Below, piece by piece: positions 1 through 5,608 of a DNA stretch of 5,608 nucleotides. The stretch is from JAYZDB01 sp036338025. Its GTDB lineage: Bacteria > Planctomycetota > UBA1135 > UBA2386. The notes beneath the pieces were generated by a model. The model was not told where the DNA came from. It saw only the letters and a list, made by a program, of their open reading frames with translations, and made no database searches. Each line of letters begins with the position of its first letter. Within the stretch, counting starts at the first letter, position 1. Where the stretch lies: positions 1-5,608 of the forward strand of contig JAYZDB010000050.1 of the NCBI GenBank assembly GCA_036338025.1, given 5' to 3'. The position numbers were made by a program, and so were the translations under genes.

Positions 1-1449
1 CAGGTTGGTGTCACCGGACCTCGAGTGTTGGCGCAAATATGCGATCGCTGTCCGGCGCAGTAGTGGGTCGGAATCCTGGGCGGCGGTGCTTCGCATCCAG
101 TCTCCGACCGCTGTGGCCGTCATGGTAGGTGTCCACTGGAGGAACGCTCCGCGGCAACGCTCGACCTTTCGTGCCACCAGGGGCAACATCGCCTTGATGG
201 CAGCAATCGAGTCGTATCCTGCAGCCCAACGGATGTAGTTGCCGCGATGCGTGAGGTTGGAATCGAACTTGCACATTGCTTCGAGGATCTTCAGGTAGCG
301 TGGACTGCCGGTACTTGCGAGCAGTCGCATGGACTCGTAGCGCTGATCTTCGTCGCCGGATGCGTGCAGGTTGGTCGAGAGGATCGGGGTGAGTCGCTCG
401 GCTGAAAAAGAACCTTTGCGCAGTGCCTTGAGGATTTGCAAGCGCAACTCCTTGACGTTGGTCATTCCGAACAGAGTGTTGAGCTTCTGAAAAGCCCCGT
501 GAACGGCGAGGGCTTCGAGATATTCGAAGCAGTGTTCGGTCTGCTGGCTCGCCAGTCTTGCGACCCGGCCAGCCCAGTCGAAGGCTGCCAGATCGAGATC
601 GAGCAAGACCGTGCGACGATCGTTGTCATCGCCGGTCAAGGCGGCCCGCAGTGGTGCGGTGGCGACCTTTCGTCCTGAGATCAGGAGCAGCCGAAGGAGT
701 TTCGCGCGGTCGGTAGGAGCCTTCGCCTTGGTCAGGAGACTGGACAGATACTCGACGCCTCGGTTGTCAGAGCCTGCCAGGGCCACCAAGATGCGCTCTT
801 TAGTGCTTGGGTCGGAGGTGGCCTGGTGTTCGGCGATCAACACCTTGCTGGACTTGGCCGCGAGGAGTCGCGGATATCCGGGTCCGGCACCCTGGAGCCG
901 TACATCGTCGAAGAATGCATCGGTGATCTTGCCGACTCTGTGGTGACCGATGAGGCGGATACGCACGGCGTGGGCAGTCTCGGGTAGCCTTACCAGGGCA
1001 TCGAATGGCGTCCACTGGCTGTTGGCCTGCGGTCCGCTGCCGGTCTTGGCGAGGATTGTGCCAGTCTTGTCCAACACCTCGAACACCACTTCTGTGCGAT
1101 CCTTCCCGACACCTGTTCGCATGGCCACGTGGGCGAGCAGTGCCTTGGGGCGCGGAGTGTCGAATGCCGCCATGGTCACCGCTTGCGTCAACTCGCAGAG
1201 TTTGCCCTGGCGGCTTCGGGGGCGCAGGTAGCGTTGGCCCTGGTGCGCCGTCACCTGGTAGTAGCTACCGGTCTGAACAGCCCATGTACCCGCGCGCGCC
1301 TGCCATCCCGGGTGGTTGAAGAAGGCCTGGCGCCGCGACGTGCCGATTTTCGCAGCGCCAGGAGCTTCGAAGTCACCATTGACCGGAGCGTGCTGGTCCT
1401 GGGCCGGGATCGTCGCAAGTACGAGAGGGAGACACGCGATGCGCAACAT
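1..1449 (-). CDS. Secreted protein: carbohydrate-binding-like jelly-roll plus HEAT-like helical region (3' end beyond window)
   Basis: This frame is open for 483 codons from the ATG at 1449-1447 to the left edge, with no stop. An in-frame TGA at 1482-1480 lies 11 codons upstream with no other start between, which fixes the start. No good Shine-Dalgarno site precedes it. Residues 1-17 look like a short signal peptide (MLRIACLPLVLATIPAQ). Residues 24-186 resemble a galactose-binding-like or CBM4/9-type jelly-roll: they open with NGDFEAPG, have aromatic and Gly-rich strands (PGWQ, TGSYYQV), and close with AFFDDVRL, the usual last strand of such domains. From about residue 200 the chain is rich in Leu and Ala helices in pairs (for example ERILVAL, YLSSLL, AKLLRLLL, YLKILEAM), consistent with HEAT-like repeats. 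No catalytic motif is visible. The family is not recognised; sugar binding is inferred from fold resemblance only. The gene is divergent from the repeat protein starting at 1798. Confidence 0.85.
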   Translation of the reverse strand, partial: MLRIACLPLVLATIPAQDQHAPVNGDFEAPGAAKIGTSRRQAFFNHPGWQARAGTWAVQTGSYYQVTAHQGQRYLRPRSRQGKLCELTQAVTMAAFDTPRPKALLAHVAMRTGVGKDRTEVVFEVLDKTGTILAKTGSGPQANSQWTPFDALVRLPETAHAVRIRLIGHHRVGKITDAFFDDVRLQGAGPGYPRLLAAKSSKVLIAEHQATSDPSTKERILVALAGSDNRGVEYLSSLLTKAKAPTDRAKLLRLLLISGRKVATAPLRAALTGDDNDRRTVLLDLDLAAFDWAGRVARLASQQTEHCFEYLEALAVHGAFQKLNTLFGMTNVKELRLQILKALRKGSFSAERLTPILSTNLHASGDEDQRYESMRLLASTGSPRYLKILEAMCKFDSNLTHRGNYIRWAAGYDSIAAIKAMLPLVARKVERCRGAFLQWTPTMTATAVGDWMRSTAAQDSDPLLRRTAIAYLRQHSRSGDTNL

Positions 1450-1575
1450 TTGCCCAGGGTAGATGCCGCCGGGGACGATTCAATCCTCCCGGTGCGAACC
1501 CCGTGGGCGCGGTGCCGTACTTAGGTGGGTCGAGCGATTTCGATGGCTGGCCGGCGGCTGAACCCGTCGGTGTTG

Positions 1576-1614
1576 GGCTCTGGGTGGTTGATTTGGCTCT
1601 GGCAGGGCCTCTGG
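1576..1614. repeat. Short direct repeats, GGCTCTGG family
   Basis: GGCTCTGG occurs exactly at 1576-1583 and 1595-1602, and as GGCCTCTGG at 1606-1614. The start-to-start spacings are 19 and 11 bases, so the second and third copies are about one helical turn apart. They lie midway in the divergent intergenic region. They could be binding sites for a regulator, or chance in G-rich DNA. Confidence 0.35.
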
Positions 1615-1650
1615 GAACCCTCTCGACGCGCGTAACTGTCTGGGATCCGT

Positions 1651-1667
1651 GTCGCTGAGGTCGCTGA
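1651..1667. repeat. Tandem GTCGCTGA pair
   Basis: GTCGCTGA is present at 1651-1658 and again at 1660-1667, separated by a single base. The pair sits just before the inverted repeat at 1671-1685. Its function is unknown, and two 8-base copies are weak evidence. Confidence 0.35.
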
Positions 1668-1670
1668 ACT

Positions 1671-1685
1671 ACCGTTCGCGACGGT
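1671..1685. repeat. Small inverted repeat, possible operator
   Basis: ACCGT (1671-1675) and ACGGT (1681-1685) are perfect inverted arms around the five-base centre TCGCG. The element lies about 88 bases upstream of the TAGAAT box of the downstream gene. The arms are too short for a strong terminator and no U-tract follows, so an operator half-site pair is the more natural reading, at low confidence. Confidence 0.3.
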
Positions 1686-1772
1686 CTTATGGGGTGCTGG
1701 CGGTCACGGGTCATTTGGCTGGATCCGGTGGAGAGCCGCCGTCCGGTGGACCAAGGGAGCCCTTTCGTAGGG

Positions 1773-1778
1773 TAGAAT
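1773..1778 (+). promoter_or_regulatory. Candidate -10 box (TAGAAT) of the repeat-protein gene
   Basis: TAGAAT matches the sigma-70 -10 consensus at five of six positions and lies 19 bases before the ATG at 1798. The expected -35 position, near 1750-1755, reads ACCAAG, a poor match. If the box is used, the leader would be only about a dozen bases long, which could explain why no Shine-Dalgarno site is seen before the ATG. Confidence 0.25.
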
Positions 1779-1797
1779 CCTGTTGGTTGGTTGGCCC

Positions 1798-1872
1798 ATG
1801 TCGTGCACCTCGTCTCGCCTATTCCTCGTCCTGGGGACCCTGATTCTCGTATGCCCTCCGGTCCGGAGCCAG
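1798..1872 (+). other. Signal peptide of the repeat protein
   Basis: The first 25 residues have a short polar start with Arg at position 7, a hydrophobic core (LFLVLGTLILV) and a polar end (PPVRSQ), the usual pattern for Sec export. Cleavage is probably next to Ser24 or Gln25. The Cys at 19 is preceded by Val instead of Gly, Ala or Ser, which argues against lipoprotein processing. Confidence 0.75.
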
Positions 1873-4800
1873 GGGCGATCCATGCCGCGACGGCTGGTTG
1901 ACACCTATCCCCACGCGGTCGTGGATCCCGACCCGGTTGAGCGTCGCTTCGTAGTGATGGGGGACTACCTCTACTACGCCGGTTCTGACCCGGCTGCTGG
2001 GGTCGAGTTGTTTCGTGCTTCGGTTTCCAACGCAAGGGTCGAACTCGTTCGGGACATCGCGTCTGGCGAATCCGGGTCGTATCCCTTCGGCCTGGTGGCG
2101 GTTGGAAAGCGCTTGTATTTCTTCGCTGCCGGTGCGGCGAGTGGATTCGAACTCTGGGTATCGGACGGTTCGGCAGCTGGTACCAGCCTGGTCATGGACC
2201 TCTACCCTGGGTTGGCCAGCTCGACAGTTCCCAACGAACGGGTACCGGCGCCGATTGGCGTGTATCAGGGCGATCTGCTGTTCGGTGCGGAGGACGCCAA
2301 CGGCGCCTATGGTTTGTGGCGCAGCGATGGTACGCCGGCGGGGACAGTCCGACTCAGGACGCTTGGCCGCTTCGATCAGCGGACTCCCCTGTTGCAGTTT
2401 GTGAACACCGGTACTTTCGCCTGCTTCTTGCTTCCCGATGACACGATCAATGGTGCGCGGGTCTGGCGGACCGATGGCACGAGCTTGGGGACTGGTCCGG
2501 TTTTGGATCTTGCAAATACACCGGACACTTTTGTCCGCCGATGCGCGTTGAACCTGGTTGGCAGTCAGGTGTTCGTGACGGCCCCCGGCAACCTCTGGCG
2601 GATTGATGCGACGGCGCCGGATGCACACCAGCTGCTGAAGGAGACTGGTGTGCTGCACGCCGGTTTGGGTTGTCTCGCTGATCCCGGCAACCCGCAGCGA
2701 CTAGTTTTCTACTTTAGTGCGGGCACCCAGTTGTGGCGATCGGATGGGACGGTTCTCGGCACGCAGGTGTTCTATCCACAGCGAGGCGTGGGAGTATTGA
2801 ATTCGTACCGCCAGGATGTATCCATCGTCAACGGACGGATGTACTTCCTGGGGTTTGATCTCCAGCATGGCGAAGAGTTGTGGTCGAGTGATGGGTCGGT
2901 CCCTGGCACCAGTCTGGTCGTGGATGTTCGTCCGGGTCCCATCGGTTCGACCGGGCAGCGTGGTTTCGGACGGGTCCGAAGTGTGGTCAGCAGCGGTGGC
3001 CTGGTGTATTTCGCTGCGGATGATGGTCAGTCGGGCGTGGAACTTTACGTCACCGATGGCACCGCGGCGGGCACGAGCCTGGTCAGCGATATCAACCCTG
3101 GCGCTAGCGGTTCCAATCCGCGGCGGATCCTGTCACTGGGTGGCACCAGGGTGGCATTCCTCGCTGATGACGGTGGGCCAGGAGCCAGCGGTCCGGGCCT
3201 TTACGTGTCCGAGCGAGGCAAGGTGCTGCGCAAGGTCGCCAGCAACTTCGTGTCCCGCTCGGTACGAACTCGCGAGTCGCGGGTGCTCGGGTTGCGGACT
3301 CATGATGACAGGGTGTTCTTTGCCGCCGACGATGGAACTGCTGGTAGCGAACCCTGGTGCTCCGACGGAACTCCTGCGGGGACACATCGGGTCTTCGATC
3401 TGTGGTCTGGGCCCGGCTCCGGTTTGCGTCACCACGATTGGGCAAATGGTCCGGCCTACGGGGTGATGCAGGGTGTCAGTCTCGGCAAGGATCTGTTCTT
3501 TACCGCCTACCGGGGGGATCGAGATCTGGCCCTGTTCAAGACCGATGGCAGCAAGAGCGGAACAGTCCGGGTCCAGGATCTTCAGATGGTCAATGGCGTG
3601 GGGTGGCCGCTGCAGGGGTTGGGCGTTGGGACGACCTTGTTTTCCCATGCGGTGTCCAAGACTCAGGGTGAGGGCCTGTTCAGTTTCGGGACGGGCAGTA
3701 GTTTGACCCTTCTTGCCAAGGTGCTTCCGGGTTCCTACCACCGGTTTGGACGCCGATTGATCTTTACTGACGGCACGCCGCCGACCTTGCGAGGCGTGTG
3801 GATCACGGATGGGACGGTAGCGGGCACCCTGCCGTTGCGGACCTATAGCCGCATGGTTTTTGATCCATTTTGCATCGTCGATTTTGGCGGCAAGGTGCTG
3901 TTCTCGACGATGAATCTCGGCGGCGAGTTGTTCGAGACCGATGGCACGCCGGTTGGCACGCGCAAGTTGCGGGGCGGTGTCGCCATTCGTGCCATGGCAG
4001 TCGCTCAGGGGCGCCTGTTTATCCTAGAAGAGGTAGGTTCGACTGTGCACTTGACGGTCGGGGATGGCACACCTGGCGGTACCGTGGTGTTGCACAACAA
4101 CCTGCCCGCTAGTGCACAGGGCTTGTTGGTGTCAGGTTCGAGGGTTTTCTTCCACGGTTTCGTCGGTAACAACAGCGAATTGTGGGTCAGTGATGGCAGT
4201 GTCACAGGCACCCGGATGGTCCACCGCTTCGGTGTGCTTTCACCAGCACTCCCGCGAATCGAGGGTATGCAAGCAATCGGCAGTCGCCGGGTGTTCTTCC
4301 GGGTCGAAACGACCAAGGGCGTTGGCGTTGAATTATGGCAGAGCGATGGAACGTCGCAGGGCACCCATCTGATGGCTGACATACAGCGCGGTCCCGGGTC
4401 TGGCGTTGACGGACAACTCGCACACGCTCGAGGCAAGTTGTTCTTCCGTGGTGACGATGGCCGCTCAGGAAGTCTCGATGGAGATCTTTGGGTGGCGGAT
4501 CTGGGCGGCCTGACCTACCAGGTCGGTGATGGATGTGCGGCGACGGGATTTCCGCCGGTTCTGGATGGGACTGATCCCGTGCTGGGTGGCACGTTTGATA
4601 TCGAGGTCGAGGGTTCGCCCCAGACTTCTGGCGTGATTCTGGTTGGATTGGCGTACGAACCAGGCATGGAACTGGGCTTCGGTTGTCGGCTGTTCGTCGA
4701 TCCGGGCACTGGCATCCCGCTGCATTTCCAGACCTCTTCAATGGGTCGTGCGCGATTCGCCAACAACCCAGTGCCGAATCTCCCCGCTAACCTCGGACTG

Positions 4801-4893
4801 CGCCTGATGGTGCAAGTAGCGCTTGGCTCGACCAGTAAGGCCCCTCTCATGACCGACCTGTCGAATGGTCTGGTTTTGATCCTAGGCTACTGA
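1798..4893 (+). CDS. Secreted ELWxxDGTxxGT-repeat protein with C-terminal sorting-like module
   Basis: This complete gene encodes 1031 residues. I chose the ATG at 1798 over the in-frame TTG at 1783 because it starts right at a signal peptide: charged R7, hydrophobic residues 8-19, likely cleavage after VRS near residue 24. A V precedes C19, so it is not a normal lipobox. Residues from about 45 to 905 form some 18 units of 40-60 residues, each ending in [E/G]LW-x-[S/T]-DG-[T/S]-xx-GT. Twelve copies keep this motif well, one keeps only DGTPGGT, and five are degenerate. Many units begin with an F/Y-rich strand (YFAADDG, VFFAADDG) and end with a D-[I/L/V]-xPG turn. This is the known ELWxxDGTxxGT repeat type, which probably folds as beta-propeller blades. 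Residues 906-1031 are a separate beta-rich domain with two Cys (GDGC, FGCRL) ending in LSNGLVLILGY. Export is well supported, but the ligand is unknown. The gene diverges from the left gene and converges on the right one. Confidence 0.93.
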   Translation: MSCTSSRLFLVLGTLILVCPPVRSQGRSMPRRLVDTYPHAVVDPDPVERRFVVMGDYLYYAGSDPAAGVELFRASVSNARVELVRDIASGESGSYPFGLVAVGKRLYFFAAGAASGFELWVSDGSAAGTSLVMDLYPGLASSTVPNERVPAPIGVYQGDLLFGAEDANGAYGLWRSDGTPAGTVRLRTLGRFDQRTPLLQFVNTGTFACFLLPDDTINGARVWRTDGTSLGTGPVLDLANTPDTFVRRCALNLVGSQVFVTAPGNLWRIDATAPDAHQLLKETGVLHAGLGCLADPGNPQRLVFYFSAGTQLWRSDGTVLGTQVFYPQRGVGVLNSYRQDVSIVNGRMYFLGFDLQHGEELWSSDGSVPGTSLVVDVRPGPIGSTGQRGFGRVRSVVSSGGLVYFAADDGQSGVELYVTDGTAAGTSLVSDINPGASGSNPRRILSLGGTRVAFLADDGGPGASGPGLYVSERGKVLRKVASNFVSRSVRTRESRVLGLRTHDDRVFFAADDGTAGSEPWCSDGTPAGTHRVFDLWSGPGSGLRHHDWANGPAYGVMQGVSLGKDLFFTAYRGDRDLALFKTDGSKSGTVRVQDLQMVNGVGWPLQGLGVGTTLFSHAVSKTQGEGLFSFGTGSSLTLLAKVLPGSYHRFGRRLIFTDGTPPTLRGVWITDGTVAGTLPLRTYSRMVFDPFCIVDFGGKVLFSTMNLGGELFETDGTPVGTRKLRGGVAIRAMAVAQGRLFILEEVGSTVHLTVGDGTPGGTVVLHNNLPASAQGLLVSGSRVFFHGFVGNNSELWVSDGSVTGTRMVHRFGVLSPALPRIEGMQAIGSRRVFFRVETTKGVGVELWQSDGTSQGTHLMADIQRGPGSGVDGQLAHARGKLFFRGDDGRSGSLDGDLWVADLGGLTYQVGDGCAATGFPPVLDGTDPVLGGTFDIEVEGSPQTSGVILVGLAYEPGMELGFGCRLFVDPGTGIPLHFQTSSMGRARFANNPVPNLPANLGLRLMVQVALGSTSKAPLMTDLSNGLVLILGY
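2005..4500 (+). repeat. Protein-level tandem array of ~18 ELWxxDGTxxGT units
   Basis: Motif starts fall at 2005, 2149, 2311, 2458, 2590, 2728, 2875, 3040, 3196, 3349, 3529, 3673, 3793, 3925, 4048, 4177, 4330 and 4483, giving 40-60 residues per unit. The clearest copies are at 2149 (ELWVSDGSAAGT), 2311 (GLWRSDGTPAGT), 2728, 2875, 3040, 3349, 4177 and 4330. Copies at 2005, 2590 (NLWRIDATAPDA), 3196, 3673 and 4483 keep only the aromatic strand or part of the motif. DNA between copies is well diverged even where the protein motif is kept, so the array is old and under protein-level selection. Confidence 0.85.
4513..4890 (+). other. C-terminal module of the repeat protein
   Basis: The last ~125 residues break from the repeat pattern. 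They begin at YQVGDGC, have a PVLGGTFDIEV strand, a second Cys in GFGCRLFVD, then PVPNLPANLG and the end LSNGLVLILGY. From memory, modules of this layout end many large secreted planctomycete proteins with unrelated N-terminal parts, which suggests a sorting, anchoring or secretion role. That role is inference. The two Cys could form a disulfide outside the cytoplasm. Confidence 0.6.
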
Positions 4894-4920
4894 CTGGTGC
4901 GTAGTGAGTTCCGGACTGGG

Positions 4921-5608
4921 CTACCGACGACGGCGGCCGGTAATGGGTGGCAGGGGAGGTGCCGCCTGTTTCAGGAACAAGATTGCGAAGCAGGTCGAGT
5001 AGAGGCTTCCTGATGGCAGGAAACCTGAACGCTGGTCCAGCATGCCAAGGATCATTGTGGATCCCTCAAAGTACCAGTCGCGATCTCCGATCAAGGCGAT
5101 CTGACCCAATTCGCAGGCGCGCTCGATCCCGTAAAGGTAGTAGTAGTGAAAACCGTAGCCCAGCCGGTGCTTGTTGCACCGCAAAGAGAAATTGTCGAGT
5201 AACCACGCGTAGCCCTGCTCCCTGGCCGTTGCGAAGTCACGGAACAGGTCCTTGGTGCTCGGCTTCTTGCTACGCTTGGTGGTCTTCTTCGAGCGTCGTT
5301 TGGAACTCTTCTTCGGGGGTGCTGGCTTGGCAGTTAACAGGGCGGCCTCGCAGATTGTCACGCCAGTGATACCCGCCGCCGTCATGCTGAGGGTCAATGG
5401 CATCATGTGCTCGGTCTTGCCGAGTTTGAGGGTCGTGTAGGGCCAGCCCGCTGGCGCGATTTTCTTACCCCGGCCGACGGTGCGGCGGCTGGGTTTCTTG
5501 TCGCTAGCCTTGGCCCGAATCTTGGCGTAGTCGGTGTGAGAGGTCAGGTTCAGGGGCAGTGGTGCTCCATCGGGCAGTCGATCGGAGAGCCAGTGGTGGC
5601 CAAGGGCG
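4921..5608 (-). CDS. Alpha/alpha-toroid (prenyltransferase/squalene-cyclase-like) protein, C-terminal part
   Basis: The frame is open from the right edge to the TAG at 4923-4921, giving 228 visible residues. The true start lies beyond the window; the internal ATG at 5406 falls inside the domain and is not the start. Motifs in order are YTTLKLGKTEHM, SMTAAGITGVTIC, GYAWLLDNFS, HYYYLYGIERA (5116-5148), IGDRDWYFEG, LDQRSGFLPSG and STCFAILFLKQA. This order matches the terpenoid-cyclase/prenyltransferase toroid repeat proteins common in Planctomycetota. No DxDD or zinc-site motif is visible here, and the usual DGSW after the last Gln is replaced by GFLPSG, so a cyclase reaction cannot be claimed. 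Two Lys/Arg-rich stretches interrupt the fold (5461-5511 and 5251-5328), and the protein ends in PITGRRRR. It converges on the repeat protein with 27 bases between stops. Confidence 0.85.
   Translation of the reverse strand, partial: ALGHHWLSDRLPDGAPLPLNLTSHTDYAKIRAKASDKKPSRRTVGRGKKIAPAGWPYTTLKLGKTEHMMPLTLSMTAAGITGVTICEAALLTAKPAPPKKSSKRRSKKTTKRSKKPSTKDLFRDFATAREQGYAWLLDNFSLRCNKHRLGYGFHYYYLYGIERACELGQIALIGDRDWYFEGSTMILGMLDQRSGFLPSGSLYSTCFAILFLKQAAPPLPPITGRRRR
5251..5328 (-). other. Lys/Arg/Ser-rich insertion within the toroid protein
   Basis: Of 26 residues here, 13 are Lys or Arg, with Ser, Thr and Pro making up most of the rest (for example KKSSKRRSKK). It lies between the SMTAAG helix and the GYAWLLDNFS helix, where toroid proteins usually have a short loop. 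A disordered, highly basic linker is the likely form. Confidence 0.8.

Larger units (their letters stand above)
1450..1797. promoter_or_regulatory. Divergent intergenic region between two secreted-protein genes
   Basis: These 348 bases separate the starts of the two divergent genes, so they must hold the promoter of each unless transcription reads in from elsewhere. I find no RNA gene and no convincing ORF. The open frames crossing it on either strand have no domain-like content and run into the flanking genes in the wrong frame. It contains three near-copies of GGCTCTGG (1576-1614), two copies of GTCGCTGA (1651-1667), an ACCGT/ACGGT inverted repeat (1671-1685), and a TAGAAT box just before the plus-strand gene. 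No clear promoter is visible for the minus-strand gene. Confidence 0.6.

Noticed and set aside
436..678. 80-codon plus-strand open frame
   Set aside because: It is antisense to the left gene's continuous 483-codon frame and has no start signal or recognisable domain.
1455..1483. Promoter for the left gene, TTGAAT at 1483-1478 on the minus strand
   Set aside because: The matching -10 position reads about TACCCT, only three of six consensus bases, and would leave almost no leader before the ATG at 1449.
1783..1797. TTG at 1783 as an earlier start of the repeat protein
   Set aside because: It would add only five residues (MVGWP) before a signal peptide that already begins correctly at the ATG at 1798. 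A weak AGGGTAG precedes the TTG, so it is not fully excluded.
1840..1854. Lipoprotein signal around Cys19 of the repeat protein
   Set aside because: The residue before Cys is Val, whereas a lipobox needs Gly, Ala or Ser there.
1373..2035. 220-codon minus-strand open frame across the intergenic region
   Set aside because: It overlaps the starts of both flanking genes, is full of Pro, Arg, Gly and Ser, has no domain-like pattern, and is best explained by low stop-codon density in GC-rich DNA.
1819..2658. 279-codon minus-strand open frame
   Set aside because: It lies wholly antisense to the repeat-protein gene, whose sense frame has a clear signal peptide and repeats. The antisense product shows only low-complexity Arg/Pro-rich sequence.
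2816..3466. 216-codon plus-strand open frame
   Set aside because: It is a frame-shifted shadow within the repeat protein; the true frame keeps ELWxxDGTxxGT motifs on both sides without a break, so there is no frameshift either.
5404..5406. ATG at 5406 as the start of the toroid protein
   Set aside because: The frame stays open to the window edge and the upstream translation continues the fold (YTTLKLGKTEHM), so this Met is internal.

Overview
The window looks like chromosomal DNA of a high-GC bacterium, most probably a member of the Planctomycetota. This rests on three things. The central gene combines ELWxxDGTxxGT repeats with a C-terminal module that I associate with large secreted planctomycete proteins. 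The right-hand gene carries the YYYLYGxERA and DWYxxG signatures of the alpha/alpha-toroid proteins that are abundant in that phylum. Clear Shine-Dalgarno sites are also lacking. The assignment is recall and inference, with no database search.

Layout: (1) Positions 1-1449, minus strand: a secreted protein with an N-terminal jelly-roll, carbohydrate-binding-like domain followed by a helical HEAT-like region. Its 3' end lies beyond the left edge, so only 483 residues are visible. (2) Positions 1450-1797: a 348-base divergent intergenic region with short direct repeats and a small inverted repeat, presumably holding the promoters of both flanking genes. (3) Positions 1798-4893, plus strand: a complete 1031-residue exported protein made of a signal peptide, about 18 ELWxxDGTxxGT-type units and a C-terminal module of about 120 residues. 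(4) Positions 4921-5608, minus strand: the C-terminal 228 residues of a prenyltransferase/squalene-cyclase-like toroid protein with two Lys/Arg-rich insertions. Its start lies beyond the right edge. It converges on gene 3 across only 27 bases.

Genes 1 and 3 are divergent and both carry signal peptides, so they could be co-regulated envelope or extracellular proteins. Nothing in the sequence proves that they work together. All three genes encode repeat or scaffold folds, and none shows a recognisable catalytic site. I see no RNA genes, mobile elements, CRISPR arrays or phage genes. The most interesting items are the long, regular repeat array with its C-terminal module, and the basic insertions in the toroid protein. 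I do not see convincing evidence of a new defence, mobile or biosynthetic system.
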